Below, in pieces: positions 1 through 12,421 of a DNA stretch of 64,000 bases. Under the pieces are notes generated by a model that made no database searches, was not told the origin of the DNA, and saw nothing but the letters and a program-made list of their open reading frames with translations. This DNA is from Flectonema sp. DT1601. Its lineage: Eukaryota > Euglenozoa > Diplonemea > Diplonemida > Diplonemidae. The stretch covers positions 372,001 to 436,000 of the forward strand of contig OZ025815.1 of the NCBI GenBank assembly GCA_964019425.1, written 5' to 3'. The translations under genes and the position numbers were made by a program. How positions within the stretch are numbered: position 1 is the stretch's first letter; each line of letters starts with the position of its first letter.

Positions 1-2
1 TG

Positions 3-2903
3 AATCCTGTTACTGAACAATGTGAAGGTGATCAGTGCTCTGGCTCTGCTTCTACAGAGAGAAGGACGTCAACAAAAAGACTCGAAGATCTCCTTGATCG
101 CATGCCAACTCCGCAATGTATTAATGGTGAGTACGGCCGCAGTATTGAAACTCATTCCGAGTCGGAAGCTGTCCCACTAAATACGAATCAATCAACTTCA
201 TATATTCCGCGAGATTTGAGGAATCTAACTTCTGTTGAACTCGACGAACCTCATTCGGGTAGCTTCTTACTTCCATCGCAGTCGTTTTCGTTGCAGAATC
301 GTTCCTCCGCAGTAGCGAAATTCCTGCGAGAGAAGATCAATCCTGAGAATGAAATTAATAAAGACGTTGTGCAGGATACAAATAAAGATAAAGCTGAGCC
401 GATGAATGATTGCACTCTTTCTGACATTCCCCAGCGTGGAGTAGCACAGATACCCGATGATGATAAACTCTCTGAGCAATCTGAGCGAGTCAGTCTCGCA
501 ATCTTAGACGAGACAAAAGAATCACTTGATGATTGCCCTGTGTGCGATACACTGAGTGAAGAAATATCATTTCCTAGTAATTGTAATGATGTTAACCTCC
601 TTAAGGAATCTAATGCGATGGAAGAACAGTCAGCCGACGATTCTGACACGAAGAATGATAGCAACCCTGTTGTTCAATCTGAACAAAGTAACATGCAATC
701 ATTAAATACATTCCAAGGTGAGGAAGTAATGATTGTTAGTATTCCTCTCAAACAATCTGATGTTATTTCGGAAGAACGCGACATGTCAAACTTGCAGGAC
801 GAAGAAGAACGGTCACTCTCCGATTGTGTTGATATCACATCAGGTGAGGGTGACGCTGTAAAGTTTCTTAGAGAATCTGATTATTGTGTTCTTGTTAATA
901 ATCTTCGAAATGAGAGTTCTAATCTCCAAGAAGTGTTACTTGAAGACGGTCGTAAATCTCAAGAAACAAATCTTATGATTCCTCACGAAATGGTAACGAA
1001 GGATTTGTTACCAAACATGGAACTCTCTGGTCGTCAACCGGTCAGCACACTTCAGGAAATCGTGGAGCCTGATTGTCTGAAGCTCGTTGAGGAACCCGAA
1101 ATTGAGAGAGCTTCTCAGCATAGAAATCAGTTTCAGTTAAGTAGCAGTGGAAATAGTGGTCAACTTGACACGTCAGTACACTCATTTACCACACATCACG
1201 GTCTCAAGCTAGTTGGAGAATCAGAACTAACGTTAAACAGTTCTCAAAATCCGATTAGCAGTTCCACGTCTGTTCAATCATTTTGTGTACCTCGAGAAAA
1301 GGTTACCCAGTACGATGAGTTGAACCATCAACAGAATGAAGTTAAAAGTAAATCATGGCATCACACTAGTCGGTCATACAACAATTTATTGACTTCATCA
1401 GCTGCAGGGTTGGTGAGAGAAATTGAACTTCCTACTGATTGCGAGTATAAAAACACATCAGGTCGACAACAAGTAGGAATATCTAACATTAAATCTTTTA
1501 CAGATAATTGTAATAATGAAGTACGAGAAATTGATTTACCAACTGAGGTAGCCTTCCACAATAATCATCAGGTTAATGAATTCATAGCTGGAGATCTCAG
1601 TTTGGAATTACTTAACTCGAAGCTAACTCAAAACAATCTAATTGTTCAAATGAAAGATGTTATGAAATGCGAACACTTATTAACAACTCAGAACGCAGAC
1701 GTGACTGAGATGCAATGTTCTACTCAGGAAGTAATTCCTTTTAGCAAGACAAGTGACCACCAGCTGTATTCTGTTTCTCAACAAACCTCAGCAAACACTA
1801 ACCAGAACGTACAAGTGGAAGAGGAGCTTGAGACGTCTAAACAAAATGAAGATGTGAAGGAAGCATCATATTCACTCAGAGAGGAGATTCCGACTGACCC
1901 AATAATGAGAGAAACTAATCAATCACATAAATGGAAGGAATACATTGGAGAGACAGACTTAACTACTTCTCCAACAACTACAGAAGTATCTGTTACCAGA
2001 ACCTCAACAAACCACACGGAGATGCAATCATTCATGCAGCATTCATCCCAGATACAAACTCCCTTTGGGAATATTACCCAAGAAGTAGAGTCACACTACG
2101 AAGGAATCAACAAAGTGACCCCTGGTGAACAGTCACAAGAGGTTAGTGAAAAACAAAAGAATATGAAGCAAACATCAGAGCATTCGATTCCTGTTTCTTC
2201 CAACAATGAGATGCTTTCAAATATTGTTGAGGACGGTCAGCTGCCTGACTTTGGGAAGTCTGTTGAGGACGGTCAGTTGCCTGCAGTTACGAAGGAAACT
2301 ATTTCGACGGTGAGAAGATCTCTGACATTTCTTGACCTGGACAACACAGCAGAAGTTCTTATCACACCAACAGACTGCGTACAACAGGTTGAAAGAATTG
2401 AACCTCCGAAGGAAATAATTAAAGTCTCACATAAGTTCATGCGATCCCCTCCTCCACCCGACACAACCGACTCCTCGATATTTATTAACAAAACAGATAA
2501 CATCCGACCTACGACTCATGCAAGTAGCGGAGCATTCATACCGGTCAGTGAGATATTTGAAACCCGCAACACTTCGACAGCAGCGATAATAAAAGATCGA
2601 AAGCCCATAACAGATGACATATTCCGTGGACACAAACACACATCTCCTGCTGTAGGTACATCAAGTTCAGGTACACAGCCTTGGTATGTTGCTCCTCACA
2701 ATTCACATCAACCTGAATCTTGGAGTCAACAGAGTCGTATTATTTCATGGGACGGTAGTCCTAGAGGTGATACTTCAGTTCATCAGCAATCAACTAGTTT
2801 GCCAGACTTCAACAGTCGGGTACCTCACACAACTGATCTGGTAGAAGATTATCAATATTTTGATAAATTAAAGAGAGAGTTAACTCAAATGTATAACTTG
2901 TAA
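3..2903 (+). CDS. Long disordered, repetitive hypothetical protein (5' end outside window)
   Basis: The reading frame is open from base 3 to a stop at 2901-2903, about 966 codons, and has no start inside the window that must be the true one; the first ATG is at 102. The protein is rich in Ser, Thr, Glu, Asn and Gln, has no membrane segment and matches no domain I recognise. It carries degenerate internal repeats. A short 'x-x-S-F' motif (VHSF near 1177, VQSF near 1272, IKSF near 1489, MQSF near 2020) alternates with an acidic motif of the form L-V-x-E-x-E-L-P-T (near 1078, 1203, 1409, 1519, 1948). A VEDGQLP heptad is duplicated near 2230 and 2265. The C-terminus is more ordered and ends in a short charged helix-like stretch (YFDKLKREL). 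Uniform codon use supports real coding. It could be a scaffold or a regulatory tail of a larger protein; function unknown. Confidence 0.75.
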   Translation, partial: NPVTEQCEGDQCSGSASTERRTSTKRLEDLLDRMPTPQCINGEYGRSIETHSESEAVPLNTNQSTSYIPRDLRNLTSVELDEPHSGSFLLPSQSFSLQNRSSAVAKFLREKINPENEINKDVVQDTNKDKAEPMNDCTLSDIPQRGVAQIPDDDKLSEQSERVSLAILDETKESLDDCPVCDTLSEEISFPSNCNDVNLLKESNAMEEQSADDSDTKNDSNPVVQSEQSNMQSLNTFQGEEVMIVSIPLKQSDVISEERDMSNLQDEEERSLSDCVDITSGEGDAVKFLRESDYCVLVNNLRNESSNLQEVLLEDGRKSQETNLMIPHEMVTKDLLPNMELSGRQPVSTLQEIVEPDCLKLVEEPEIERASQHRNQFQLSSSGNSGQLDTSVHSFTTHHGLKLVGESELTLNSSQNPISSSTSVQSFCVPREKVTQYDELNHQQNEVKSKSWHHTSRSYNNLLTSSAAGLVREIELPTDCEYKNTSGRQQVGISNIKSFTDNCNNEVREIDLPTEVAFHNNHQVNEFIAGDLSLELLNSKLTQNNLIVQMKDVMKCEHLLTTQNADVTEMQCSTQEVIPFSKTSDHQLYSVSQQTSANTNQNVQVEEELETSKQNEDVKEASYSLREEIPTDPIMRETNQSHKWKEYIGETDLTTSPTTTEVSVTRTSTNHTEMQSFMQHSSQIQTPFGNITQEVESHYEGINKVTPGEQSQEVSEKQKNMKQTSEHSIPVSSNNEMLSNIVEDGQLPDFGKSVEDGQLPAVTKETISTVRRSLTFLDLDNTAEVLITPTDCVQQVERIEPPKEIIKVSHKFMRSPPPPDTTDSSIFINKTDNIRPTTHASSGAFIPVSEIFETRNTSTAAIIKDRKPITDDIFRGHKHTSPAVGTSSSGTQPWYVAPHNSHQPESWSQQSRIISWDGSPRGDTSVHQQSTSLPDFNSRVPHTTDLVEDYQYFDKLKRELTQMYNL

Positions 2904-3270
2904 CCTTCACTATTGATGTGGTGATGATTTAGTTGTGTTAACGTTGGGCTACACGTCTCGCTATCGCCTCTTTGAGTATATCTTACCTGTATTCTTAGAT
3001 TTTATTTGTAATTATTGTTTTTTAATTTTTCTTTTTTTTAGATTCAATTTTAGAGACAGACCGTACTCTTGTTGATGGTGTTGTTAATTTATTTTTTCAT
3101 TCCTTTTATCGCAGGTAGGCAACAGAGGATAAACAATAATTTAACGGAATCACGTGTCCATAGAGAACACCAACATGACTGCATAATAAAATATTTGAAC
3201 TCTAAGTAAGTTGGTATTCCTTAATACAATTTCTCACAGAACTCGAATTTCGTACACTTCTCTCTCTAAA
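2904..3270. other. Intergenic region upstream of RRM gene
   Basis: No coding frame is convincing here. The region is T-rich and ends with a pyrimidine-rich stretch and CAG (AG at 3238-3239), 31 nt before the ATG of the RRM gene. A GTAAG lies only 34 bp before that AG, so a very short 5'-UTR intron is formally possible, but a trans-splice acceptor fits equally well. Confidence 0.5.
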
Positions 3271-4416
3271 ATGCTTCGTATGCGTGGAGAACTCCCAACA
3301 TGTGAGGACATGGTGTTTGAAAGAATGCCGACACTGAGCCCTGGATCAGATGAGTTACTTAGTAATGAAGTTTTACTAAAAACTATTCAGGATTCTTTAG
3401 CTCAAGTCACATTAGAAAGTGAAGATGAAGTATCAAGTTCTGTATCCAGTCTGAGTGACAAGCACAAGTACGATAGACGTACAATGCTCAGAATGTGGGA
3501 TTCAGAAACTAGAGTTATCCCTTCACCTGAAACTGAAGAAAGAATGAGAAACATTCCAGAATTAATATTTATTAAATCAATGCAATCACCTGAACTACTT
3601 GCAGAAGACAACAACAACAAAGCGAGATGGTTAACACACCAAAGCTCTCAGGGTAGCATAGCCACTTCATCAAGTACACCTGGAAGCTCATTTAGTAATA
3701 AGAAACATGAACTCTCACCAGGTGATCAATGTCGATTAGAAAGAACAATTCACTTAATGGGAATTGATGCATCTCAGTCGGTGAAGACGATGCTAAAATT
3801 GGTATCTGCGAGTGGCAGGCGGGCAATTGAACTTTATCGCCTCTGCGGTGAAGTAAATGAACGCAGAACTACTCGATTTGCATTCATTGAAATGTTAAAC
3901 AGATCTGATGCCCTCGCTTGTGTTCAGCAACTCCATCTGACTCACTTTGGGGCAAACATTCTGCAGTGTCACATGGCAAAGACACCCATCTACCGTATGT
4001 AATATTATAGTTAAAAAATAGTGGATGAGCGTTCTAACAGTTTAGTTTGCAAAACAATTTGTTCTTTTTTTATTATTTCATTACGAAGAAACTTAATTAA
4101 AAAACACAGAGGGAACAAAGGTCGGTTCAACGGCTGACAACGCTCGAATTGGAGGCAAGCACCTGAAGCCAAGCATGCCTGGTCGCGTATGTATATTTTC
4201 CCTTTTGGAAGAAATGAATCTGATGTCGTATTGTTGTGTGTTAATAATATTAAAAAAAAATAGGACCGATTCGCACACCATCCAACAATTTGCACATCAA
4301 TTCCATCAACTGCAGAGTCTTCACCGGCTTCTACACCCTCCCACTCTACTTCGCACTCACACGCGGGGACACCTTCTCATTTCAGAAGGTGGTTTCTAGC
4401 CCCTGAACTGAATTAG
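3271..4416 (+). CDS. RRM RNA-binding protein, CID/SCE3-like, three exons
   Basis: Exons 3271-3994, 4110-4186 and 4264-4416 join in frame to give 317 residues. The introns (115 and 77 bp) start GTATGT and end CAG and TAG. The ATG at 3271 is the first in frame; an apparent frame upstream begins with TTG and is not needed. The first ~155 residues are acidic, Ser-rich and probably disordered. Residues ~158-245 form one RRM, with an RNP2-like strand (TIHLMGI), a C-G-E-V turn and an RNP1-like strand (TRFAFIEM), ending in AKTPI. That ending is typical of the RRMs in plant CID8-13 (PABP-interacting) proteins. The tail from exons 2 and 3 is Ser/Thr/His/Pro-rich and ends RRWFLAPELN. The likely role is mRNA binding in translation or mRNA stability. 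I did not see a clear PAM2 motif. The family call is good; the exact orthologue is not established. Confidence 0.8.
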
Positions 4417-4889
4417 TGTGTAAGAACTTTGCAAAGCTAGTCGATTCTGGAAATTGTGATGCCTTTAAGAGATGAGAAAAAAAAAAGAAAGAGGAGAACA
4501 AAAGAAAAGAATATGACACCAAGGAGAGAAGTAGGGTCATTAGCTACTCGCTTATCCTCCTTTTTTATTTTATTTTGTTTTATTCTCCTCTTTTGTTTTT
4601 GATTATCTTACATACAGTCAGTCAAATCTGTCTTCACTCACTTCGCTAGATAGAAGTGGTTGTTCTTACAGTAATATTGTGGAGTTCTTTGTTCCACTTT
4701 TTTTTTCTTTTTTTTAAAAAAAAAAAAAAAAAAACTGTAAATAAATTGTATTCCACCGGAATCGAGGAAGAAATAGTAGTCGGGTGATGGATGGAAATGT
4801 TTACTGGGAAAGGAAAAAAAAAAAGTTGAAAAAAAAAAAAAAATTGAAAAGAAGCAAAACTGCGACAGAGGTTTTTTCCCCTCAACCTG

Positions 4890-5147
4890 TAGTCACTGTA
4901 TAAAATTATCATTATGTTGTTTATGATATAATATATTTGTATTTTATGTACAAAATCAAACAGTTAACCCCCCTCAACCTGTAGTATGTGGCCCCCGAAT
5001 CCCCATATTTGACAGCACATATGGAATCTTTTGTTGATACCAATTGTTGGTCTCTTTTCATTGCAACCAGGTTTGGCCGAACCCTGTATTCGTTTTAGCC
5101 AGTTTCAAGTTGCTTTATATTTAATCATAGTATCAAGCTACCCTCCC
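4890..5147 (+). repeat. Composite dispersed repeat A + linker + B
   Basis: The first part (4890-4973) matches family A, also seen at about 14797, 19553, 50836 and 51784: 'agtcactgta', then 'caaaatcaaacagttaa' and a C-run. A linker with 'ctcaacctgtagta' and 'cccccgaatccccatatt' follows, also present at 15468. The last part (5034-5147) is family B, with the diagnostic 'tttggccgaaccct' and a C-tract end; B recurs at 15535, 42971 and 51683. This is the longest continuous copy seen in the window and probably shows the organisation of the full short element. Confidence 0.7.
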
Positions 5148-5189
5148 TTCTTTCCATCTGTCTTTTGTTGTACTGCAATGGGGGGGAGG

Positions 5190-5226
<37 letters not shown>

Positions 5227-7929
5227 GTTTGTGTTGTATATTAGGTATTCTCCCTCTGTAAATGTCGCTATGAGTGTTTGCAATGTATTGAACTACCAAT
5301 TAAGTTAATTATCGTAAAATATTGTACACTCATAAGAAAAAAAAGAAAGAAAAATTAATAAAAAAAAAAAAAAAAAAAAAAAGAACGAATGAAAACTATT
5401 TTTTTAAAAAAAAAAAAAAAAAGTTTCCCCTTTCCCTCCATCATTATATTAAGGAGTTAAAGGAAAATAATAATAATAACAATAATAACAATAATCTGCG
5501 CAGTCATGTATCTCTGGTGAGAGTTAGAGAAGGAAACAATAATCCACGACTGCTTAAAAATGGAGGCCAGTCCATTTTCCACCCCATCTTTCAGTGACCT
5601 GACTTATCAGGTGCTTGAAAGGTCGGCAATTTCGCCAAAAAAAAAAAAAAAAAAAAACCAATCGATTTTCTTTCCTTCCCTTGTTTCTTTCATACATTAT
5701 GATGAAATCTAAATCTTCGCTGCCCACTAATGCAGTTTCTTGCTACTTCTTTTTATTGTTTTTTTTTTTTTTTTTTTTTTTTTTTTTGTTGTTGTCGTTT
5801 GAAGCTTATATTAAGATGCGATGAAGGGTTTTTTTTAAAAAAAAAATTTAAAAAAAAAAAAAAAAAAAACATTTCACAGGTGGGGTTTTTTTTTCCCCCA
5901 CCACACTCCCACGGACCCTGTGGTACCGCTGCCTTTTTTTAATTTTATTTTCCTAAATGTATCGAGTCTTCAGTTCCACCAGCCGTTGATGCCCGAGTTA
6001 ATTTATTTTTATTGTTATTGATATCCTTCTGTTGTATCTTCCCGATGATTTACAGAAAAGGATGCTGTTGGAAGGTTTTTCTTTGATCTGTCAAACCGTG
6101 TTGCCTGCGACTTTGACTTATTCTTTTCCCCTGCCATCATTTCTTTTTCTTCCGCCTTCTCGTGCCCCATCCATTATTATTATTATTCGTCTTTTTTTAT
6201 CACATAAAAATTAAATTACCTAATCTTTACAATAAAAAAAAAAAATAAAAAAAATAGAGAATTTATCTAAGAAAAATAATATAAACAATATTTTGCAATT
6301 TGTTTTCTGTTACAATTGGATGGCTAAATATTTTGCTTTGATGTTTTTTTTTTTTTTTTTCTTGCTTATTCATTTTTCTTTCTGTTTTTTTTGCATTTTT
6401 TTTTTTTTTTTTTGCTGATTTGTTGCTGTTTGAATTAATGCACCATTGCTCTCCACTGTTTTGGGAAGTCATTTGAAGGATATTTCAGAGCTGTTTACCT
6501 GCTGTACTTGTTTTAGTTCAATGCGGGTCAAAAGTAACAGGAAAAAAAAAAAAAAAAAAAAAAAAAGGGAAGAAAACAAAATTTTTGCTTCTATGGAAGC
6601 TGACAAGCTCCGTTGAATGATTTCTTCTTCTCTTAACACTGATTGTATCAGCGATTACTTTTCCCTCCAAAAAAAAAAAAAAAAAAAAAAAAAGAATGTT
6701 TCCCAGCTCCCCAAAATGACATTACGGTTGCAGAATTTTTTTATTAACCCTTCATTACTGAAACTTATTTTAGTGGTAAACCCTTCCTCTGTAACATTGA
6801 GATGGGGGATGCATGATCGCCCCAGTGTTTTCTTTTTTCTTTTTAGTCGATTACTTTGTTCTCTCCTTCTGTTCATAGTTCTCTCTTGTCTGTGAGAATA
6901 TCATTAAGATGTGACGAGAAATACGTACTCAAAAAAAAAAAAAAAAAAAATTAAATTTGTTTTTTTAAAAAGAAGACGGTAAAATACACCCCTTTTACTA
7001 ATGAGTGCTATCTGAAGGACTACCGCGAATGGTAACAATACGCGAGTAGGAACTTGATGTAGTTTGTCGTTAATTCCAGTCTTCTTAGCTCCCACTGACA
7101 GTTAAGAACCAAATCTTCTGTCATTTTCTTTCTCTCTCTGATGGTGTATTGTCAACCAGCAGGTTAATCAATTTGTTCCCCATTCGAAAACTTTTTTTTA
7201 AAAAAAATGTTGTGAAGTTATTCTGCCTCTCATTACCAAGGCTAGTCTCCAAAGTTCTTAAGAACTGGCAATGGTGACTATTGGGATTACCTTTTATGAT
7301 ATTTTTTAATATTCTTTTTTTTTTTTTTTTTTGTTGTTGTTGTTGTTGTTGAAAAATTGTTTTCAAGTTGTTTTGTTTACACAACCGATGCTCTTCCTCG
7401 TACGACCTGACATAGAAGTTAGATAGGTGAGTGAAAATAGTTACCAGTCGCTGTGCTAACGGCGAACTGCCTGTTTTCATTATACTCTATGAAGGATGTG
7501 AATATCGTTACGTATTGGCAACACTTTCTAGGTCTAGTTATTACTTTTGATGTGCCTAATTCAAGTTTCTCAATTTACTGTCTGCAGACACACAGTTACC
7601 AGGGCGCTATGCGTACTGCCTGTAGTGACTGCAGCTTTGTTTGAGGTAACGAACTTGAGTGGTTTACTTGCGGCCGTATGAGACTTTGGTATTTTTGTTT
7701 GACGTGTAAGTCTTTAAGATGTCCAAGTCAGAGGCGGCATTTTAATGCGAGTTTTTTTTTTTAATTTGTCGAATCGCTGATTTCCCAATCGCAAAACTTA
7801 TTATTTTCCCCTTACTTGACCACTGAATTCTATTTTTTTTTTCTTTTTTTTTAAATCCTCTTCTTCGACCTTTTTTATAAAATTGTTTTCTCCCCAAAAT
7901 ATTTTTTAATATTAACCTTGTTTTTTTCA

Positions 7930-7976
7930 TAACTAATATTGTTACTGTTTTTACATGTCAAAGTTTCACCCCCCAA
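7930..7976 (+). repeat. Fragment of dispersed repeat family C
   Basis: The stretch around 'gttactgtttttacat' followed by 'gtcaaagtttcacccccc' matches the 3' half of family C at 9226, 20047 and 26630. Confidence 0.55.
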
Positions 7977-8219
7977 AATATTAAATTATCCTTAGGAACG
8001 ACTGATGCAAAAATGTGCTCTTTAATTGCCAAGCCTCGCCACGTCAATCGGGAACAGGGAGTTTGCATAGATCCCAATATCCTGCTTGAATATTTCATCT
8101 GGGGGGTCTGAAAAAAAAAACTTTATTTTTTCCCCAGAAGACGAACACCACTTGTGGAAGGAATTAGCATTCAGTTCTTGCCTTGTGTTAATGCCTGGAT
8201 TCTGTGTAAATATGTTTAC

Positions 8220-8251
<32 letters not shown>

Positions 8252-9225
8252 GGCTCACTCTCTTTATCACAATGACTGCTGATTATTGACTTTGTGTATC
8301 TTGTTCGCGGTCCACTTGGATACCCTTAGCAGCTACTAACACGTTATTGCTCACTGCAAAATTCGTGATTGATGTTTTTATTATATTCGTATTTACTCTT
8401 TATCTTCCTTTCAACTAAAAAAAAAAAAAAAATCATGGAAATCCCCTTTTTAAACACACCCTCAAATTCGGACACAGGAGAGAGGGGAAAAAAAATGTGT
8501 ACCGAAAAGGAGAGAAAAAATAAAATAAAAAAATTGTTTGTGACTGTTTTTTTCCCCTTCCCTTTTTTTTTTTTTTAATTAATTGTAATGTCTTCCAATT
8601 AATTGTACACGTAATCTCTTTGAACATTTTTTTTTTTTTTTAAATTCTTTTTTTTAAAAAAAAAAACTAAATTTTTATTCCCTGCTGCCCCCTGCTCTGT
8701 ATGTCTTTCTCCCTGATGATCAGGTTATAGACCTGCTAGCTAATCCACAATTATTGTATTCCCCTCTTCTTGCAGAAACAATCGATCGATTAGGAAGAAA
8801 AGTTTCTTTGTAGTGTTTCGTATCACGTTCTCACACTAATATATTTTTAAGGTCGTCCTTCAACTCCACATACCGAAGAAGAGGATATTATTTTTAATTT
8901 TTTCAAGCGTGTAAGTCTTATTTTGTGTTGGATGCCTGTACTTTAGCTTGCAGGTGGTGTTTTAAGATTTGGTTATTGCGTTTTCTTTTTTATATATCCT
9001 CCCTCTTCAATGCGACGTGTCGCACTGTGTTTTCTTGCTGACTTTTTTTTTTTTTTTTTTTTTTTAAACCCTGTTGCTTTGATGTCTGTGTTTATCAGGC
9101 TCAACTGATGTAGAGAAAAAAAAAAAAAAAAAAAAAAAGAAAAAAAAAAGAAAACCTGGCTGCGAGACTGTTGCCCCACTCAAAAAAAAACAAAAAAAAA
9201 AAACCAATATATCCCTTCCGCTACA

Positions 9226-9328
9226 AGATTAACCAACTACTAATATTTTTCAGTGAGGTACTTGATATTGATTTTGTATTAATACCTAAAGTTGTTACTA
9301 TTTTTACATTGTCAAAGCTTCACCCCAC
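9226..9328 (+). repeat. Dispersed repeat family C copy
   Basis: Roughly 100 bp beginning 'attaaccaactac' and ending 'gtcaaagcttcacccc'. It is clearly related to the copies at 20047-20150 and 26630-26737, with scattered substitutions, so the copies are not recent. Confidence 0.65.
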
Positions 9329-12300
9329 CCTATACAGGCACTTCTTTAACCCGTTTTTTCCGCCCTTTTTGTTACTCTTTGCTTTGCAAATGTCAAGGTA
9401 GACAACTACCTGTCACTCTGTTAGTCGTTCTGTTTTTGAGAACGAAATAATAGCCCAAATCAATAATAATAATATTACACACATTTCTTTCTTCCCCACT
9501 CTTCTTTTTTTTTCTTCTTTTTCTATTCTTTGATGTACAGCCGCAAAAAAAAAAAAAAAAAAAAACAAAACAAAAGAGAGACAGGTTTCGTTTCCGCCAC
9601 TTGACAACTGCTTCCCTGGCGAGAGAAGGAAAATAAAAATAAAATTAAAATAAGCCTACTCTGATTTGACGAAAGAACATAAATTCTAACGTATTTTGGT
9701 TGAGGACGACAATAATACCTTATCCTTCCTGCTGTTGGCTGTTGTTGCTGGAGGCAGAATTTAAAAAAAAAAAAAAAAATACAACAATCTTGTAGCTCTT
9801 CGCTTTCCAACGAAAAAAAATCATTCATTGTGGTCTTAAATTGTAAGCATTGGACGGTAATATTAAAAAAAAAAAAACAACATAACGAAATGAAATGAAT
9901 AAAGAAAACCTGCTGAGTTACTGCTTTTATAACAGTGCTATTCCTAGGCTGCTTTACTACTACCGTGTGTCGTTAACTAATAATTAAATAAAATTATACG
10001 GCATTTGTAAATTTCATTTATCTATACTCCCTAAGAATAGTCATACGAACTGTGTACTTATTGCGAAAACAAAAAAAATATATCATCGAGATAATGTGCT
10101 TTAGTCTTTTCTCTAAAATCATAAGTGCTCTGTCGTGAGTGGGAATCGTAATGAAATATACGACACACACATAATTAAAAAAAAAAAAAAAAAAAAAAAA
10201 ACCATTTTTCACACTTTCTGTGTTGGTGTGCAACCTACCGTACAAAGGGAATGGTTTTGCCTGTTATGCTGCCGCAAATTTACATTTTTTTCATTCTCCA
10301 TCACACACCTCTTGAAATCAAAGAGCAAAAAGAAAATTTTTTGCAAAAAAATAAAAATAAAACAAAAATCAAATTTCTTTTTGTACTTATTATTCATTTA
10401 TCTTTGTTGGCAAGCTTCTTATTATTTTTTTTCCTCTTCTGCTTTTGTTGATATACTGTACTTGTTATCAATAAGGTGATGTGTAGTTTGAGGTAAAAAT
10501 ATAAGGATTTATTTGTTTAGCAGGACAAGAAAAGGTTTGAAATCTACTTGTGCAAACTACTTGAAGATATGTAAATGCGTGCAGTGTATTTCCCGTGTGT
10601 GTGTGTGCCAGCAATAAGTGTTATTCTTTTTTTTGTTTTTATTTTATTTTTTTCTATTTATTTATTTATTTTCTATTTATTTATCGGATTGTTATTTCCT
10701 TTGTTCTTCTTTTCTGAAAAAAAAAAAACAAAAAAAAAAAAAGAAAACAAGGAAATCGTGTCTCCACATTGTCCCAATAATAACAATCAAAAGAAGAACC
10801 AAATCTAATATATATCTTTATGGTATGCAGGGTAAGTTGCAATTTTTTTTTTTTTTTTTTTTGCCTTCTCTTTATCAGCCAAGTTTTCGTGTCGCTTAAT
10901 CCCACTCATCGTAGTTATACCCTGAGGGATATTTTATATTTCATTTTTTTTATTTTATTTTTTTTATGTTCAACAGATTCCCCCTTTGCGTACACTAGTC
11001 AGTTAGTTGTTCAATAATCCATACTGCTTCCTTGGTGGTTGCTACGGATTGAGTCCTTCGTCGATGTAAGCTGCTTTGGACTTAAACACATTACCACCAG
11101 TTGTCAGGAAATTAGGGTGACTAATGGATTTCACTGCACGAAAACACACTTTTTATTATTATAAAAATTATATTTTTAAATTTCTCTCTTCGTTCACCTC
11201 TTCTCTTCTGTCTCCCAAGAAGTGCAGCAATCATTGCTGCAAAAAAATAGTTTTTTTTTTTTTTTTTTGTTCATAACAACCCGATCATTATCCATTCGCC
11301 CCTCGGCTTATTCTTTATTCTAAGCAAAAAAAGGAGAGAACAAAAAAAAAAGAACGAAGAATAAATAAGCCAGTGTCCCTCATATAACTACCGTACAAGT
11401 CCAGAATCAGGAACGTCGCTGAAGTTTTTTTGTACACTTGATGTGTAAATTTTCTAATCGGCTCCTGTACTCAGCAGGTATAAGCGTTCTCTGGTTGGAG
11501 TCTCTCAAATCGAGTATTTCCCCTCCTCAAATTCACTCCGTTTTTTTTTTTTTTTTTTTCCTTCTCCTTTTTTATTTTTTCTTTCTAATTATGTGACTTT
11601 CTAGTCAATCTCGACAAGGAAAGCGAGTCTCGCTAACCAAAAAAGCTGTGCTGTCATTGAGGCTCTCTGAGGTATACGCAATAGTAAGTAGTACATTGTA
11701 TCTTTGTTGCTTGTTACACTTCTACCCCTTTGCCAGTTTTCAATGTAGGTTAAATGTTTGCTTTTATTCCTACAAAGGAAGAAATGTACTCGTCTTGCTC
11801 TCTTGTATGATTTTCCGTTTGTGACTTTGGTCACAACGGTGACTGAGATAACAGTTTAAAATGTTTTTATATATAAAAACTAATTCAAGTGATCACGTTA
11901 AAGAGTACGCCTTGACACGGTTTTTTTTTTTTTTTTTTTTTGTAATCCCATTTTCTTCTTGGGTTTTATGAAAAAATCCATCAAACGATAGTTGACCTAA
12001 ACAACAACTCTAATTTGTGTATTTTTTTTTTTAATGTAAACACATTCAGTCAACTTATATAACAAATATTATGGTTTAATCTCCCTTTTGATCTGGTGAC
12101 CTGAAGAGGTCATCGTTATTTCTCATTATTTACTGACCTACTCCATACCCCCCCGACTATTACTTTTTTTTTAATACCATTCCTAATTAAAAATACCCTG
12201 TTCGAAAGCCTACTTATTATTTACTACGTTTTTTTTTCTTTCCCTATTAAGCATGAGGAAAAAAAAAAAAAAAAAAAGCAAAAAAAAAAACTATATTCTC

Positions 12301-12388
12301 CGTGGCTGCTTTTGCAGGAGCCGCCTCTGCCGCAGTGAATATTATTTATTAGTTGGATAAAATCCTAGTTTTCTGACGTCGTTCTTTT

Positions 12389-12421
12389 TTTTCTTCTTCT
12401 TCTTCTTCTTCTTCTTCTTCT
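12389..12421 (+). repeat. (CTT)n microsatellite
   Basis: An uninterrupted run of the trinucleotide CTT/TTC inside the gene desert. Confidence 0.9.
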
